Positions 14,603-22,918 of a stretch of 64,000 bases of DNA are shown one piece after another (position 1 is the stretch's first letter; every line of letters begins with the position of its first letter). The notes beneath the pieces were generated by a model, which made no database searches, was not told the DNA's origin, and was given only the letters and a program-made list of their open reading frames with translations. Source of the DNA: Synechococcus sp. BIOS-U3-1 (GTDB lineage Bacteria > Cyanobacteriota > Cyanobacteriia > PCC-6307 > Cyanobiaceae); NCBI RefSeq assembly GCF_014279975.1, contig NZ_CP047936.1, forward strand, positions 2,232,001 through 2,296,000. Reading direction: 5' to 3'. The position numbers and the translations under genes were made by a program.

Positions 14603-14761
14603 ATGGATCAAGCCGAAATCAACAACTGGATTGCCATCGCTGAAAAGATGGAAGCCAATGACGACACCAGTAGCTGGTTTTATCTGCGTGCACGAGCCAT
14701 TGCTGATGGAAAGCCTGACCCGATGCCCAACGTGTCCGAGTTGATGCCTCAGTCGTTTTAA
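14603..14761 (+). CDS. 56-aa orphan family, divergent copy 3, 52 aa
   Basis: ATG 14603 to TAA 14761 encodes MDQAEINNWIAIAEKMEAND, then SSWFYLRARAIADGKPDPMP. The pattern aligns with the genes at 6229-6399 and 17079-17249 (EIRNWDVVAKAxEAA, SSQMYxRAKALAxGKLDPMP). The C-terminus differs, and the ~90-nt leader shared by the other two copies is not evident here. The function is unknown. Confidence 0.6.
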   Translation: MDQAEINNWIAIAEKMEANDDTSSWFYLRARAIADGKPDPMPNVSELMPQSF

Positions 14762-15537
14762 GTCGAAGCAGTGCGTTTTGAGTTGAATTGGTTATGGACC
14801 TCGAAGGGCTGGGTTAATGACCCCGCATGGTGGGCTCTTTGAGTGACCGAACCTCAACTGTGTAGCAAGCCGTACGCATAAATACTCACAGACTGGTTAG
14901 ACCTGTATCAACGTCATGAGTGACGAGGCCTCGGTTCAAACGCCGGTGCCATTTTTTTGTGGCTGACAGCATTCGCGGTCAAAGACGTGAGATCGAGAAC
15001 ATGAGTTAGGGCGATAGGGATACCGCCCCCTTTCCTCTTCAAGCAACAAACGCATAAGCCTCCAACGTCGGACGGATTGGCTTCTTAGGCAATGCGCGAT
15101 TCGACCGATGGCAAGACCGCCACTGCGGGTGGAGAGTGAGGCCACGAGATCGGAGGCGTTCATGACAGACGACGGTCCAACACAGCAGATTCCAGAAGCA
15201 GACTGACTTTCTGGCCCCTGCTCCAACAGTCTCAACCATGACCTGGGTTGGTCCTTTGGTGGGCATTCCTTGTACGCCACGCCAATCGACGCTCCGCTTG
15301 CACCGCTCTAGGTGCCCCAGGAGTTCGCACCCGACACCTAGAGCCAATGGCCCCAGGGCGCCTCTAGCCAGACGCTTCGACCCCTTCCTTCCACAACAAG
15401 TGATGGGTTGAACAATGCACAAACGAGCGAGTTAGGCCGTCTTTCCAACCGGAAGGGCGGCCTTCCTCTTGGGAACTCAACGTTCTTGCCACTGAACACG
15501 AAATGATTCGGTGCTCGTTGATCCAACAGCAAGCCAT
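14762..15537. other. Gene-poor stretch before the psbA terminator
   Basis: Several minus-strand frames (14936-15280, 15039-15422, 15338-15532) overlap one another, are rich in Cys, Arg and Trp, and look like noise. A 16-codon plus frame at 14914 is too short to call. I see no RNA gene or supported protein. Confidence 0.4.
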
Positions 15538-15566
15538 CAAAAAGCCCCCTCGTGAGAGGGGGCTTT
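15538..15566 (-). terminator. psbA terminator
   Basis: On the minus strand, AAAGCCCCCTC, loop TCAC and GAGGGGGCTTT form a perfect 11-bp stem followed by TTTTTGATGG, 38 bp past the psbA stop. Confidence 0.88.
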
Positions 15567-15603
15567 CCGATTCAGTTGACCTGAATCGTTTGTTGATTCC
15601 AGA

Positions 15604-16683
15604 TCAACCGATGGCAGGTGCTTGCAGAGCCACAGGTGTGGACTCAGCAGCAGCCAGGTCGAGGGGGAAGTTGTGAGCGTTGCGCTCGTGCATGACTTCC
15701 ATGCCGAGGTTGGCGCGGTTCAGCACATCAGCCCAGGTGTTCAGGACGCGGCCCTGACCATCAAGGATGGACTGGTTGAAGTTGAAACCGTTCAGGTTGA
15801 AGGCCATGGTTGACACGCCAAGGGCGGTGAACCAGATGCCGACAACAGGCCAGGCAGCCAGGAAGAAGTGCAGGCTACGGCTGTTGTTGAACGACGCGTA
15901 TTGGAAGATCAGGCGACCGAAGTAACCGTGGGCAGCCACGATGTTGTAGGTCTCTTCTTCTTGGCCGAACTTGTAGCCGTAGTTCTGGGACTCGCTCTCG
16001 GTTGTTTCACGAACCAAGGAGGAGGTCACCAGTGAACCGTGCATGGCGGAGAACAGTGAACCACCGAAGACGCCAGCCACACCAAGCATGTGGAAGGGGT
16101 GCATCAGGATGTTGTGCTCGGCCTGGAACACCAACATGAAGTTGAAGGTGCCGGAGATGCCCAGGGGCATGCCGTCAGAGAAGGAACCCTGACCGAAGGG
16201 GTAAACCAGGAACACGGCGGAGGCAGCAGCCACAGGTGCGCTGTAAGCAACGCAGATCCAGGGGCGCATGCCGAGGCGGTAGGAGAGTTCCCACTCGCGA
16301 CCCATGTAGCAGAAGATGCCGATGAGGAAGTGGAAGACAACCAGCTGGTAAGGACCGCCGTTGTACAGCCACTCATCAAGAGAAGCAGCTTCCCAGATGG
16401 GATAGAAGTGAAGGCCGATGGCGTTCGAGGAGGGAACAACAGCACCAGAGATGATGTTGTTTCCGTAGATCAGGGAGCCAGCAACGGGCTCACGGATGCC
16501 GTCGATGTCGACGGGGGGTGCTGCGATGAACGCAACGATGAAGCAGGTGGTGGCAGCCAGCAGGGTGGGGATCATCAGCACACCGAACCAGCCCACATAG
16601 AGGCGGTTGTTGGTGGAGGTGACCCACTCGCAGAACTGCTGCCAGCCGTTAGCGCCGGAGCGCTGCTGAATGGTGGTGGTCAT
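15604..16683 (-). CDS. psbA: Photosystem II D1 protein, high-light (D1:2) form, 359 aa
   Basis: D1 is the reaction-centre subunit carrying P680, pheophytin, QB and most Mn4CaO5 ligands in the thylakoid membrane. From ATG 16683 the key residues are seen: Glu130 (MGREWELS), TyrZ 161, Asp170, Glu189, His190, His198, His215, His272, His332, Glu333, His337, Asp342 and Ala344, after which the tail [14 protein letters not shown] is removed. Glu rather than Gln at 130 marks the D1:2 isoform that marine Synechococcus express more under high light. Extending the frame upstream to 16797 would add a spurious leader. The gene is monocistronic with a strong terminator. Other psbA copies are expected elsewhere in the genome. 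Confidence 0.98.
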   Translation of the reverse strand: MTTTIQQRSGANGWQQFCEWVTSTNNRLYVGWFGVLMIPTLLAATTCFIVAFIAAPPVDIDGIREPVAGSLIYGNNIISGAVVPSSNAIGLHFYPIWEAASLDEWLYNGGPYQLVVFHFLIGIFCYMGREWELSYRLGMRPWICVAYSAPVAAASAVFLVYPFGQGSFSDGMPLGISGTFNFMLVFQAEHNILMHPFHMLGVAGVFGGSLFSAMHGSLVTSSLVRETTESESQNYGYKFGQEEETYNIVAAHGYFGRLIFQYASFNNSRSLHFFLAAWPVVGIWFTALGVSTMAFNLNGFNFNQSILDGQGRVLNTWADVLNRANLGMEVMHERNAHNFPLDLAAAESTPVALQAPAIG

Positions 16684-16985
16684 GAGAACGGGAAAGAAGC
16701 CTGTGGGTCGAAACCCGGCGGCAAGTAAAGAAAGTCGGATAACCGACCACGCCAATGTAAAGCTGTTTTGCGCAATGTGAACCATTCGTCTCGCCAAAAA
16801 CGGGACAGCAACCTTGATCGCAATGATCAGCTCAGCTAATCGTTCCTGCTATGGCCATGTGGGGTGGTTGATGAACGACCAGAAAGGGAACTTGTGCAGT
16901 CGTTGTGATTTTTGCCTGAACAACTAGATGCCAAGACCACAAATGAACATCGACCCAGTCCGATCAGGGTGGACATAGCGGGACA
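16684..16985. other. psbA upstream region
   Basis: About 300 bp between psbA and the leader of the 56-aa gene. It must hold the psbA promoter, but I cannot assign boxes with confidence. No coding frame is supported. Confidence 0.4.
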
Positions 16986-17078
16986 TTTCTCGTTTCGGAT
17001 GTTCGGTCCCTTGGCGGGTTTCTCCGTCACGGGTAGGCCAGCTTGCTGGCGATAGTTTTTATCTTCAAACGATCAGCA
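16986..17078 (+). promoter_or_regulatory. Conserved 5' leader of 56-aa family, copy 2
   Basis: Matches 6400-6494 in antisense orientation: TGTTCGGT, CTTGGCGGGTTT, CCGTCACGG and GCTGGCGAT in the same order and spacing directly before the start codon. Confidence 0.5.
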
Positions 17079-17249
17079 ATGTCAACTGAAATCCGCAATT
17101 GGGATGTTGTCGCCAAAGCGATGGAAGCAGCTGGTGCCACATCAAGTCAGATGTATATCCGCGCCAAAGCATTGGCACTGGGCAAGCTTGATCCGATGCC
17201 CACTAGCTCCCCCGAAGCTCCGTACAGCATCTCAGCTGTAGCTGGCTGA
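17079..17249 (+). CDS. 56-aa orphan family protein, copy 2
   Basis: Start MSTEIRNWDVVAKAMEAAG at ATG 17079. It differs from copy 1 (6229-6399) at about four positions (L/M, L/I, E/L, F/S), and the 5' leader is also conserved, so this is a recent duplication now separated by 11 kb. It is helical and soluble, of unknown function. The GATSSQMYIRAKALALGK segment is the most conserved across the three copies. The gene lies between psbA and a broken hli gene. Confidence 0.7.
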   Translation: MSTEIRNWDVVAKAMEAAGATSSQMYIRAKALALGKLDPMPTSSPEAPYSISAVAG

Positions 17250-17302
17250 TCACAGCAGACCCAAGCCTCACAATTGTGAGGCTCACCCACTCAATCAAAG
17301 AC

Positions 17303-17518
17303 ATGACAACTTCAACTCAAACTCGATTCGGTTTCAGCAACTTTGCTGAGACTTGAAATGGTCGTTTAGCAATGCTGGGCTTCGTCATCGGCCTTGGCAC
17401 AGAGCTGGTCACCGGCCAGGGAATTCTCGGTCAAATCGGTTTCCGACCCCGCCCAATCGGGGTCGCATTCGTGACGACTTGCCCGGCGGGTGCCCATGCC
17501 GGACTCATCATCACGTGA
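17303..17518 (+). pseudogene. High-light-inducible (hli) gene broken by a stop codon
   Basis: From ATG 17303 the frame reads MTTSTQTRFGFSNFAET, then TGA, then NGRLAMLGFVIGLGTELVTG and QGILGQIG. The segment ET(W)NGRLAMLGF is the chlorophyll-binding signature of Hli proteins; the codon that should be Trp (TGG) is TGA at 17354-17356. The usual end after GILGQIG is also lost, the frame running on ~25 codons to 17518. It is most likely an inactive relic of an hli gene close to psbA. Confidence 0.75.
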
Positions 17519-17628
17519 TCGCGTGCATCCTGTAATGCGCGCGACCACACTGTGATGTTGACCTCTTGAGCAGCCTCGTTTGGTGTTGTCGATGACCTGA
17601 TCTCCGCAATGGTGTCGTTTGCGGACAT
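17431..17628 (-). CDS. Possible small protein, distant member of the RHHNST family, 65 aa
   Basis: Start ATG 17628 (MSANDTIAEIRSSTTPNEAA). The part EVNITVWSRALQDARDH ... APAGQVVTNA aligns loosely with the protein at 23217-23411 and the relic at 17654-17815 (NIxxRLLCEGR ... AGQ). Its end overlaps the hli pseudogene on the other strand. Its function and reality are uncertain. Confidence 0.35.
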   Translation of the reverse strand: MSANDTIAEIRSSTTPNEAAQEVNITVWSRALQDARDHVMMSPAWAPAGQVVTNATPIGRGRKPI

Positions 17629-17653
17629 CTAATCAACTTTTTATTCTGTTCAA

Positions 17654-17815
17654 CTAGTTGGCTGACACGATGATCTGCCCGGCGATTATGGCGATGTCAC
17701 CGGGCTCGTCGTCTCGCGGTCTCCCCTCACAAAGCAGCCGCATTGTGATGTTGGTCATCTCGCCAGTGCTGTTGTGGTGTCGATTGCGCTGATCTGATCG
17801 ACATTTGTATTGAGC
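17654..17815 (-). pseudogene. Relic of the RHHNST small-gene family
   Basis: The minus strand reads DQRNRHHNSTGEMTNITMRL, then LCEGRPRDDEPGDIAIIAGQ, clearly related to the gene at 23217-23411, but no start codon is found in frame. Confidence 0.5.
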
Positions 17816-17994
17816 GGGTGAAAGTAGAAGCCTTAGTGGGAGCAGCTCTCATTGATGCCTGTGCACAAAACAACAGAGCGGTGATGACTCAACCTCAGAA
17901 ACGTCTTGACAAGCTCAGAAGTTGCAGATTTTGGAGTTAGTTGCATCCTCGGCGCAGTAGCACTTATTTGACCCTGAAAATCAGTGTCTTTGCA

Positions 17995-18129
17995 ATGAAT
18001 AAAAAATGGCCGTCAATTCTAGTAGTTTGCTTGAAACATGATTCGACTTTTCCTAAAGTAACCAACTTGAAGGGCTGTGAGTCAAATTTCGGTCTGCTTT
18101 ACGAATCTGCATCTGAAGCATGCCAATAG
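17995..18129 (+). CDS. Possible small protein, 44 aa
   Basis: The frame MNKKWPSILVVCLKHDSTF to EACQ has a plausible hydrophobic strand, but there is no ribosome-binding site or homologue that I recognise. An upstream TTG (17941) extends the same frame. Low certainty. Confidence 0.25.
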   Translation: MNKKWPSILVVCLKHDSTFPKVTNLKGCESNFGLLYESASEACQ

Positions 18130-18324
18130 TACGCTTCGTCATTATCAATTGCTGGTCTCTGGCCCTTGATTGGTGGAGACTTGGCAGCCTTTTAGAGCCT
18201 ATGCCTAAATTAAATGTGAAAATATAAATATTGATATGTTCGGTTATTGCTACAAATCAGTATGGTTTTCGATAGCGGATTGTTTTAAGTGTTTCTTAGT
18301 ATTAGTTATCCACTTGGATCTGTC

Positions 18325-18582
18325 ATGGCATCACGCATAAGACTTTCAACATCAGAGGAGTTTGAAATTGCAATTAGATGGGAGACGGTCCGGTCTGAAT
18401 ACTTCCGTTCAGTCGGTAATATTCAAAAGTCTGATGAATCTCTTCTGACAGTCAAAGAGCTTCGATTGCGCCTTAAGTCTGAAGGCATAGACACTAATCC
18501 TGATAAGATCACCGAAGCAGATAATCTTGATGTGGGAGATATTTCTATCACTGCAAAGCCTTCAGAGACAGTCTTTGCTTGA
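18325..18582 (+). CDS. Hypothetical protein, 85 aa
   Basis: From ATG 18325 (MASRIRLSTSEEFEIAIRWE) the frame encodes a soluble, charged protein with a helical N-terminal half and VKELRLRLKSEGIDTNPDKI in the middle. The C-terminus is acidic and beta-like (NLDVGDISITAKPSETVFA). A GTG start 36 bp upstream is possible but adds a hydrophobic, unlike segment. It is AT-rich compared with core genes, as is usual here. No family is recognised. Confidence 0.55.
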   Translation: MASRIRLSTSEEFEIAIRWETVRSEYFRSVGNIQKSDESLLTVKELRLRLKSEGIDTNPDKITEADNLDVGDISITAKPSETVFA

Positions 18583-18763
18583 TATGTCTCTGTTCACTTA
18601 AGTAAAGCATATAAGGCGGGAGTTGATCTGCAGTGCCATGGTCTTCAGCCGCCTCAACCCTAGGAGACGGGAGAATTTGGTTTATAGCTTTCTCAGAATT
18701 CTTTGTGTAAACTAAGAGATAGAGTTAATGCCAAGGAGAAATCGTCAATAACGCAATAGAGGT
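18583..18763. other. Intergenic
   Basis: No coding frame is supported. The sequence is AT-rich; no clear terminator is seen between the two convergent small genes. Confidence 0.35.
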
Positions 18764-18973
18764 CTAGGATTTTTCATCTATATGGAATTCTTTATACAAA
18801 GCCTTAGCACCATCTTCATTCATTGTGTCAACTAGCATAATGATACGGCTTTTCCACCACTTTTTGATAGGACCTGCGTCTTTTTTGATGAATGAATGAG
18901 GAGGCATATTCACAAGGTTCTCGTCGACTAAGAGACTTATAAACGATTTTTGCAAAAAAGCAAGTAGCAACAA
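18764..18973 (-). CDS. Hypothetical small protein, 69 aa
   Basis: Starts MLLLAFLQKSFISLLVDENL at ATG 18973. A moderately hydrophobic N-terminus is followed by a basic stretch (FIKKDAGPIKKWWKSR) and an acidic C-terminus (MNEDGAKALYKEFHIDEKS). It could be a peripheral membrane peptide. No homologue is known to me. AT-rich codons. Confidence 0.4.
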   Translation of the reverse strand: MLLLAFLQKSFISLLVDENLVNMPPHSFIKKDAGPIKKWWKSRIIMLVDTMNEDGAKALYKEFHIDEKS

Positions 18974-19228
18974 TCACTAGGTATTTCACACAGCAAACTC
19001 AGCTCACGTATGTGAATGGGCTCTGTCTGCATATCACAAGTTGCATTTACTTCTGGTCATCGAAATGATAGGTGTATACCACATAGACAATGTTGATGTA
19101 AGGCAACTACGGCTGAAAAGATTATTTTGCTAGGTGATCACCTGGTCTTGTGTAATTAACAATTTCCCCGTAGGCAATACATTGAGCCAGCTTTATTAAG
19201 CCCATTGTTAAAGCATTAGTTAAGGCTG

Positions 19229-19558
19229 TGACGAACGTTGCGTAAGGGTCCTGAGCTGTTGGTTCTTGAGAAGAGCTCTCTACGTGAGGTCATCACCGAG
19301 GCATGACAAGACTGTGACTATGGCTTCACTGATGACGCTGTCTCTGGGTTCACACTCAAGCTCACACGCCGTGGGACTGGTCTCGAAACGAGCTACAGCC
19401 TTCTGCCCAAGCCAGCCAAGATTACTAAGGCAGACACCGAAGCAATGGCCTAGGTGCGTGAAATGAATGTCTCCTGCCTCACCGATAGAGGTCACCCCTT
19501 TATCAAGCCTGCTGCTTCTTTCATCACTGACAGCAATGAGGAGGGTGGAGAGTTCTGA
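19229..19558 (+). pseudogene. Decayed phage-like gene with two in-frame stops
   Basis: One frame reads LVLEKSSLREVITEA, then TGA (19304), QDCDYGFTDDAVSGFTLKLT, RRGTGLETSYSLLPKPAK, AMA, then TAG, NVSCLTDRGHPFIKPAASFI and TGA (19556). The pattern (conserved KxTRKGxGLxTxYxxxPxPxK-like strand pair) resembles small single-stranded-DNA-binding-type proteins of T7-like cyanophages, though this is from memory. The frame just upstream (ALVKAVTNVA) appears shifted by one base. A terminator follows at 19639. Confidence 0.45.
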
Positions 19559-19638
19559 TAAGCGGTATGGCATTCATCAGTTCATCATCAACACTTCAAC
19601 CTTCACTGATGTGAGACTCCTCGACTGATATCGATTCA

Positions 19639-19666
19639 AGACCCGCTCTTAGAAGGCGGGTCTTTT
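19639..19666 (+). terminator. Rho-independent terminator
   Basis: AGACCCGC, loop, GCGGGTCT then TTT. It closes the decayed plus-strand gene upstream. Confidence 0.75.
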
Positions 19667-19690
19667 GTTGCCTCGAGCTTCGGGGTTTGT

Positions 19691-19873
19691 CTAGCCCTGC
19701 TCGGTGTCTTCGCAGCGGATCTCTTCAATGGAGTGGGGGTGAGCCTTGATAAAAGGAACCACCTCCATAGCCAGAATCCTTGCTTCGTACGCATCTCCGG
19801 CGTAGTAGCAGCTTTCGACTCTTCGACTACTGGACTCTCGGTGCCTAACCGTATAGCGCTTGTGACTTTTCAT
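19691..19873 (-). CDS. Hypothetical small protein, 60 aa
   Basis: From ATG 19873 (MKSHKRYTVRHRESSSRRVE) the product has a basic N-terminus and then SCYYAGDAYEARILAMEVVP, a probable strand-helix, ending with EEIRCEDTEQG. The AYEARILAME helix resembles short adaptor domains. An upstream ATG (19921) adds an acidic 16-residue segment. No family is recognised. Confidence 0.5.
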   Translation of the reverse strand: MKSHKRYTVRHRESSSRRVESCYYAGDAYEARILAMEVVPFIKAHPHSIEEIRCEDTEQG

Positions 19874-20027
19874 AGATCCAAAAGTGGATTCACCTAAAGC
19901 TTCGGCCTGATCTGGCCACATAACAGCAAAGATCTTTAATTACTTCGGGATCACTCGACTGCTTTTGAGTGGCATGCTCTCCTATGTTGTATCAAGTCCT
20001 ATCTGCTGTGAGGCAAGCGGGATTATT

Positions 20028-20062
20028 CTTGCCTTGATCTTTGGGGTATATCAGAAGACTCG
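20028..20062 (+). promoter_or_regulatory. Degenerate copy of the TPR-family leader
   Basis: CCTTGATCTTTGGGGTATATC matches the leader before the three TPR genes (ATGATCTTTGGGCTACACC). Here it precedes a pseudogene. Confidence 0.4.
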
Positions 20063-20099
20063 GGTCTAGCCTTCGATCAGAGGCACAGCCCAAATAAAA

Positions 20100-20422
20100 C
20101 AAGTCGCAGACGTCCTTCTTTTACAAGGACTAGCCAGTTGTAGCTATCCATCTCAGGTCCAGGCGAAGGAAGCCTGCGATGAATGGGCTTCCAAGAAGAA
20201 TAGATTGATTTTATCAAGGCTTACGGCGGGGCAGGAGCAAACGACTGGTTTGAACTAGATCGCAAGTGCGTGCTTGAAGGAGTCACTAACCAATGGCTAT
20301 GCTAGAAGGGAGATTTTGATGATGCTGATCGGGCAATAGCAGAATACAGGATTGAATGTGACGATACATCTAATCTACCGGCATGTTCTGATTGGAAATT
20401 TGTCAAGAATTTCCACTATTAG
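20100..20422 (+). pseudogene. Decayed secreted-protein gene
   Basis: A frame with a signal-like start (LLLQGLASCSYPSQVQA) and KEACDEWASKKNR shifts after ~40 codons. The continuation is found in another frame: FIKAYGGAGANDWFELDRKC, VLEGVTNQWLC, a TAG, then KGDFDDADRAIAEYRIECDD and FVKNFHY to TAG 20422. It thus carries one frameshift and one nonsense codon. The cysteine pattern suggests an exported protein. It lies behind a TPR-type leader. Confidence 0.5.
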
Positions 20423-20459
20423 TTTTTACTAGCCTTGAATTTTGTAGTATATCTATTAT

Positions 20460-20732
20460 TTGGCCAATAATATCTATAGGCTGTGGCTAGGTTGTATCCA
20501 ACCGGCACATCGTTCATTGATTCTGGCAGGTTCCACGGTTGGTAAAACCAAGTTTCACATTACCTGTGCGAACTCTCAAAGACAAAATATCACTGTGTCC
20601 AATATTGTAAAATGGGAGGAGGGTTGCAACGTACGCTATTGGATTTGCATCATTGGCAGAAATAAGATCTGCCAGAGGCTATGTATTGAAATCAAGAAAG
20701 GCGGACCATTCAGCCTAATTGTGGTCCAATAA
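20460..20732 (+). CDS. Doubtful small protein, 90 aa
   Basis: TTG-initiated frame reading MANNIYRLWLGCIQPAHRSL, with Cys spaced along it and no recognised motif. It could be a further relic. Confidence 0.2.
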   Translation: MANNIYRLWLGCIQPAHRSLILAGSTVGKTKFHITCANSQRQNITVSNIVKWEEGCNVRYWICIIGRNKICQRLCIEIKKGGPFSLIVVQ

Positions 20733-20762
20733 TCACTCATCAGTTAAACGACAGCCTCACTA

Positions 20763-21026
20763 TTAAAATTCTGTAAGTTCACTGATGTCGTTCTTCAGTT
20801 CTTGAATTGAAGATTTAACTGTCTCAAGCTATTTCCGGTGCTCTTCAGCTCTAGCTTCTAGTGCTTTAATTTGCTTCTCGATTTTGTTTTTCTGCATCTG
20901 CCGATAATGTGAGTCAGAGATGACATATACACGAGGTGAAAATGCATTGTTACTGTCAAAAACTGAATCAAGTGTCGGGAATGAGAACATAATTTCAATT
21001 ATTGGTGAATCTAGGCTAAAAGCCAT
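20763..21026 (-). pseudogene. Coiled-coil protein gene with one in-frame TAG
   Basis: From ATG 21026 the frame reads MAFSLDSPIIEIMFSFPTLD to KIEKQIKALEARAEEHRK, then TAG (20831-20829), then LETVKSSIQELKNDISELTE and a final stop at 20763. The heptad pattern continues across the TAG, so the ancestral product was an ~87-residue coiled-coil protein. As it stands, 65 residues would be made unless the stop is read through. Confidence 0.6.
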
Positions 21027-21054
21027 TCATTGCTGTTGATGCGGAGAACCGAAG

Positions 21055-21306
21055 CTATTGATTAGGGCTTACCTCACCCTCAATGGATACTTTATTTTTT
21101 CTAAATAGCTCCAGCATCCATACAGGCTCATCGCCAGTTAAGACGTAGGAGTTCTCTTTGTTATGGAGGACAGCGATATCTACGATGTTCCTTTGAATGT
21201 GGAACGCCCAGCGATCAGCATCCGCAAAGATTTCGTCTAAGCAAAGCTCTAGAAGGCAGGCATCAAAGAACTCTGCAGGTGACATCAGGTCTGAATCGTC
21301 GGACAT
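21055..21306 (-). CDS. Hypothetical protein, 83 aa
   Basis: Start MSDDSDLMSPAEFFDACLLE at ATG 21306. It is soluble and acidic, with an N-terminal helix (CLDEIFADADRWAFHIQRNI) and a strand pair (VDIAVLHNKENSYVLTGDEP). The EPVWMLELFRKNKV end is basic-hydrophobic. The frame is intact, unlike its neighbours. No family is recognised. Confidence 0.55.
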   Translation of the reverse strand: MSDDSDLMSPAEFFDACLLELCLDEIFADADRWAFHIQRNIVDIAVLHNKENSYVLTGDEPVWMLELFRKNKVSIEGEVSPNQ

Positions 21307-21478
21307 AGTAACAGCACAAAACGTAAAAGCTATTTTACTGTCTTCATCTTGTTAACCGCAGGCATCAGCCCATGCCTTGCTTCATTGCTATCAGGCATTC
21401 ACGATGTTATCTATAGCCTAATGAACTTTGTATTAACCAATTCAGCATGAAACAGACATGCAATAATGCGATAAATTC

Positions 21479-21866
21479 TTATTCATCTTGCTTTAGTTCG
21501 TCAACACTAAGCCTGTCTAGGTTATCAAGAGTGTTTTCAAGCAGTACCTGACCCTGTAAAGACTTGGCACTGATTGCAGCATTGTACGGTGGAATGTAGC
21601 TCCACCAATTCTCATCGTTGATCAATCAGGGCTGATGCTTTGTCTGCCTTCAGATGGTGCATGTCAACTGGCATTTCTCTTTTGCCTGGGTCCAGGCATG
21701 GCATGTTTGGACATTTATTATTAAGCTGAGCTCCACTTAATTTGGGCATATAAAGCCGTCCGTGATTCTTAAATGTGATGAAAAATATTCCTCTGCTATA
21801 CGTACTTTGGAATCCAGGCAAAACTCTCTGCCGGCTTTCGAGATAGGTTCGGTTATACGCATTCAT
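21479..21866 (-). pseudogene. Frameshifted gene, HNH-endonuclease-like
   Basis: The first part (21866-21612) runs MNAYNRTYLESRQRV to CPNMPCLDPGKREMPVDMHH, then LKADKASALIDQR and stop. A second frame starting at TTG 21625 continues the sense (INDENWWSYIPPYNAAISAK, then NLDRLSVDELKQDE to 21479). The CxxxxC ... DMHH arrangement hints at a zinc-linked HNH nuclease fold, weakly. A one-base shift near 21622 would join the two frames. Confidence 0.4.
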
Positions 21867-21911
21867 ATACCGAAACAGAGTCCCTATGGTGTTAGAAACA
21901 GCTTTACCTAA

Positions 21912-22007
21912 ATGAACACTACTGACCTTCTTGTTCTATTTGCCAGCTTTGCAACCGCTTGTTTCACTCTCAACATCTATAAGATTAATCGAACCGCTAA
22001 GCAATGA
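21912..22007 (+). CDS. 31-aa single-helix microprotein, pair B member 1
   Basis: ATG 21912 to TGA 22007 encodes MNTTDLLVLFASFATACFTL, then NIYKINRTAKQ. It is strikingly similar to the gene at 6601 (SDLLVLIGSFGAACFALSLYK). One membrane helix with a basic exit. The stop overlaps the start of the next member as ATGA, so the pair is translationally coupled. Confidence 0.65.
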   Translation: MNTTDLLVLFASFATACFTLNIYKINRTAKQ

Positions 22008-22096
22008 CAGACCAAATTACAGTTTTATTCCTTGTAAGTTTTTCAACTGCCACACTTGCCTTGAGTATCTATAAACTCAACAGAGTAGTTTATTAG
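22004..22096 (+). CDS. 30-aa single-helix microprotein, pair B member 2
   Basis: ATG 22004 to TAG 22096 encodes MTDQITVLFLVSFSTATLAL, then SIYKLNRVVY. Same plan as its partner: polar start, VLFxxSFxTA helix, xIYKxNR exit. The ATGA overlap with the upstream gene is good evidence that both are translated. The function is unknown. Confidence 0.65.
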   Translation: MTDQITVLFLVSFSTATLALSIYKLNRVVY

Positions 22097-22443
22097 TAAT
22101 CTGCTATCAGTTATTTTCTTGGCAAGGTATGGTTGTTCCGTTCATTTGCTCATTTTGATTCATAGATTGTTTAAGACACGTTGGTCGATGGCGATAGCTT
22201 AATAAGGTAGGGCCTTTCTGCATATTTAACTTCCACTAATAGAGTTTATGCTTTATTTGTAAGTTCTTTTATATAGTTTGCAATGCTCTTTGCTATTGCA
22301 AAGAACGATAGTTAAATCGGTTTTGCATTAGCTCAAAAGGGCTATAAATTTTTGACTGATTTGATTCCTTCTGCTGTCCGATTTATACTCATGCAATAAA
22401 GAATGGGTGTATGACATCAACAGGTTTTGATTATATATATTCA
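22097..22443. other. AT-rich intergenic region
   Basis: About 350 bp of AT-rich sequence with no supported frame; TATATATA-like runs occur near 22434. It contains nothing else that I can name. Confidence 0.4.
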
Positions 22444-22467
22444 GCCCTACCTCACAGCAGGTAGGGC
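22444..22467 (-). terminator. Hairpin terminator of the cyAbrB gene
   Basis: GCCCTACCT and AGGTAGGGC form a perfect 9-bp stem with a 6-nt loop, 32 bp past the stop codon. The T-tract on the minus strand is weak (TGAATATATAT). Confidence 0.65.
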
Positions 22468-22498
22468 AGTTGGTGAGATCAGGGCTTTGCACAGTCTC

Positions 22499-22864
22499 TC
22501 ACTCTTCTTTTTCTTCCTCTTCTCCAACTGGGATCAAGCGAACTGCCTTTTTGCCTAGCTTGATTTCGAATTCGTCACCAGGCTGTAGTTCAAGCATCGC
22601 TGTATAGGCTTTGCCGACCAGCAGATTGCCATTGCCTTGCACTTTTGCTGTGTAGCTAAGCGTGCGACCCCCTTTGCCCATAGCAGCAGAGCCACCTAAG
22701 TCAATGCCTTTTGCTTTGAGCAAGGCTTCATAGAAGGATGTGAAATTCACACGGTCTGAACCGTCCTTCTTCTTGGAGACGTAGCCACAAGCTGTTGCAA
22801 GATCAGTCTTTGAGACATCACCAAGGTCTTTGACTTTGGCGAGCAGTTCAGATCCAGTGAGCAT
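22499..22864 (-). CDS. cyAbrB-type transcriptional regulator, 121 aa
   Basis: Cyanobacterial AbrB-like DNA-binding proteins regulate nitrogen and carbon genes and cell status. The N-terminal part (MLTGSELLAKVKDLGDVSKT, CGYVSKKKDGSDRVNFTSFY, EALLKAKGIDLGG) is the typical cyAbrB extension. The C-terminal AbrB swapped-hairpin segment follows: LSYTAKVQGNGNLLVGKAYT, then LELQPGDEFEIKLGKKAVRL. The acidic tail EEEEKEE is normal. Start ATG 22864. The length fits. It is monocistronic with its own hairpin. Confidence 0.9.
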   Translation of the reverse strand: MLTGSELLAKVKDLGDVSKTDLATACGYVSKKKDGSDRVNFTSFYEALLKAKGIDLGGSAAMGKGGRTLSYTAKVQGNGNLLVGKAYTAMLELQPGDEFEIKLGKKAVRLIPVGEEEEKEE

Positions 22865-22918
22865 GTTGTTTTCTCTGTTACTTCATTAATGGCTCAGAAA
22901 TGATGCGTCGTCAACTGA

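Noticed and set aside
14936-15532. Three overlapping minus-strand frames before psbA
   Set aside because: They overlap one another, are Cys/Arg-rich and match nothing.
16090-16728. 212-codon plus frame opposite psbA
   Set aside because: Shadow of the highly biased psbA coding sequence; Glu/Gly/His/Val-rich composition typical of an antisense artefact.
19280-19573. 97-codon minus frame over the decayed phage-like gene
   Set aside because: Looks like the complement of the plus-strand pseudogene, no homologue recognised.
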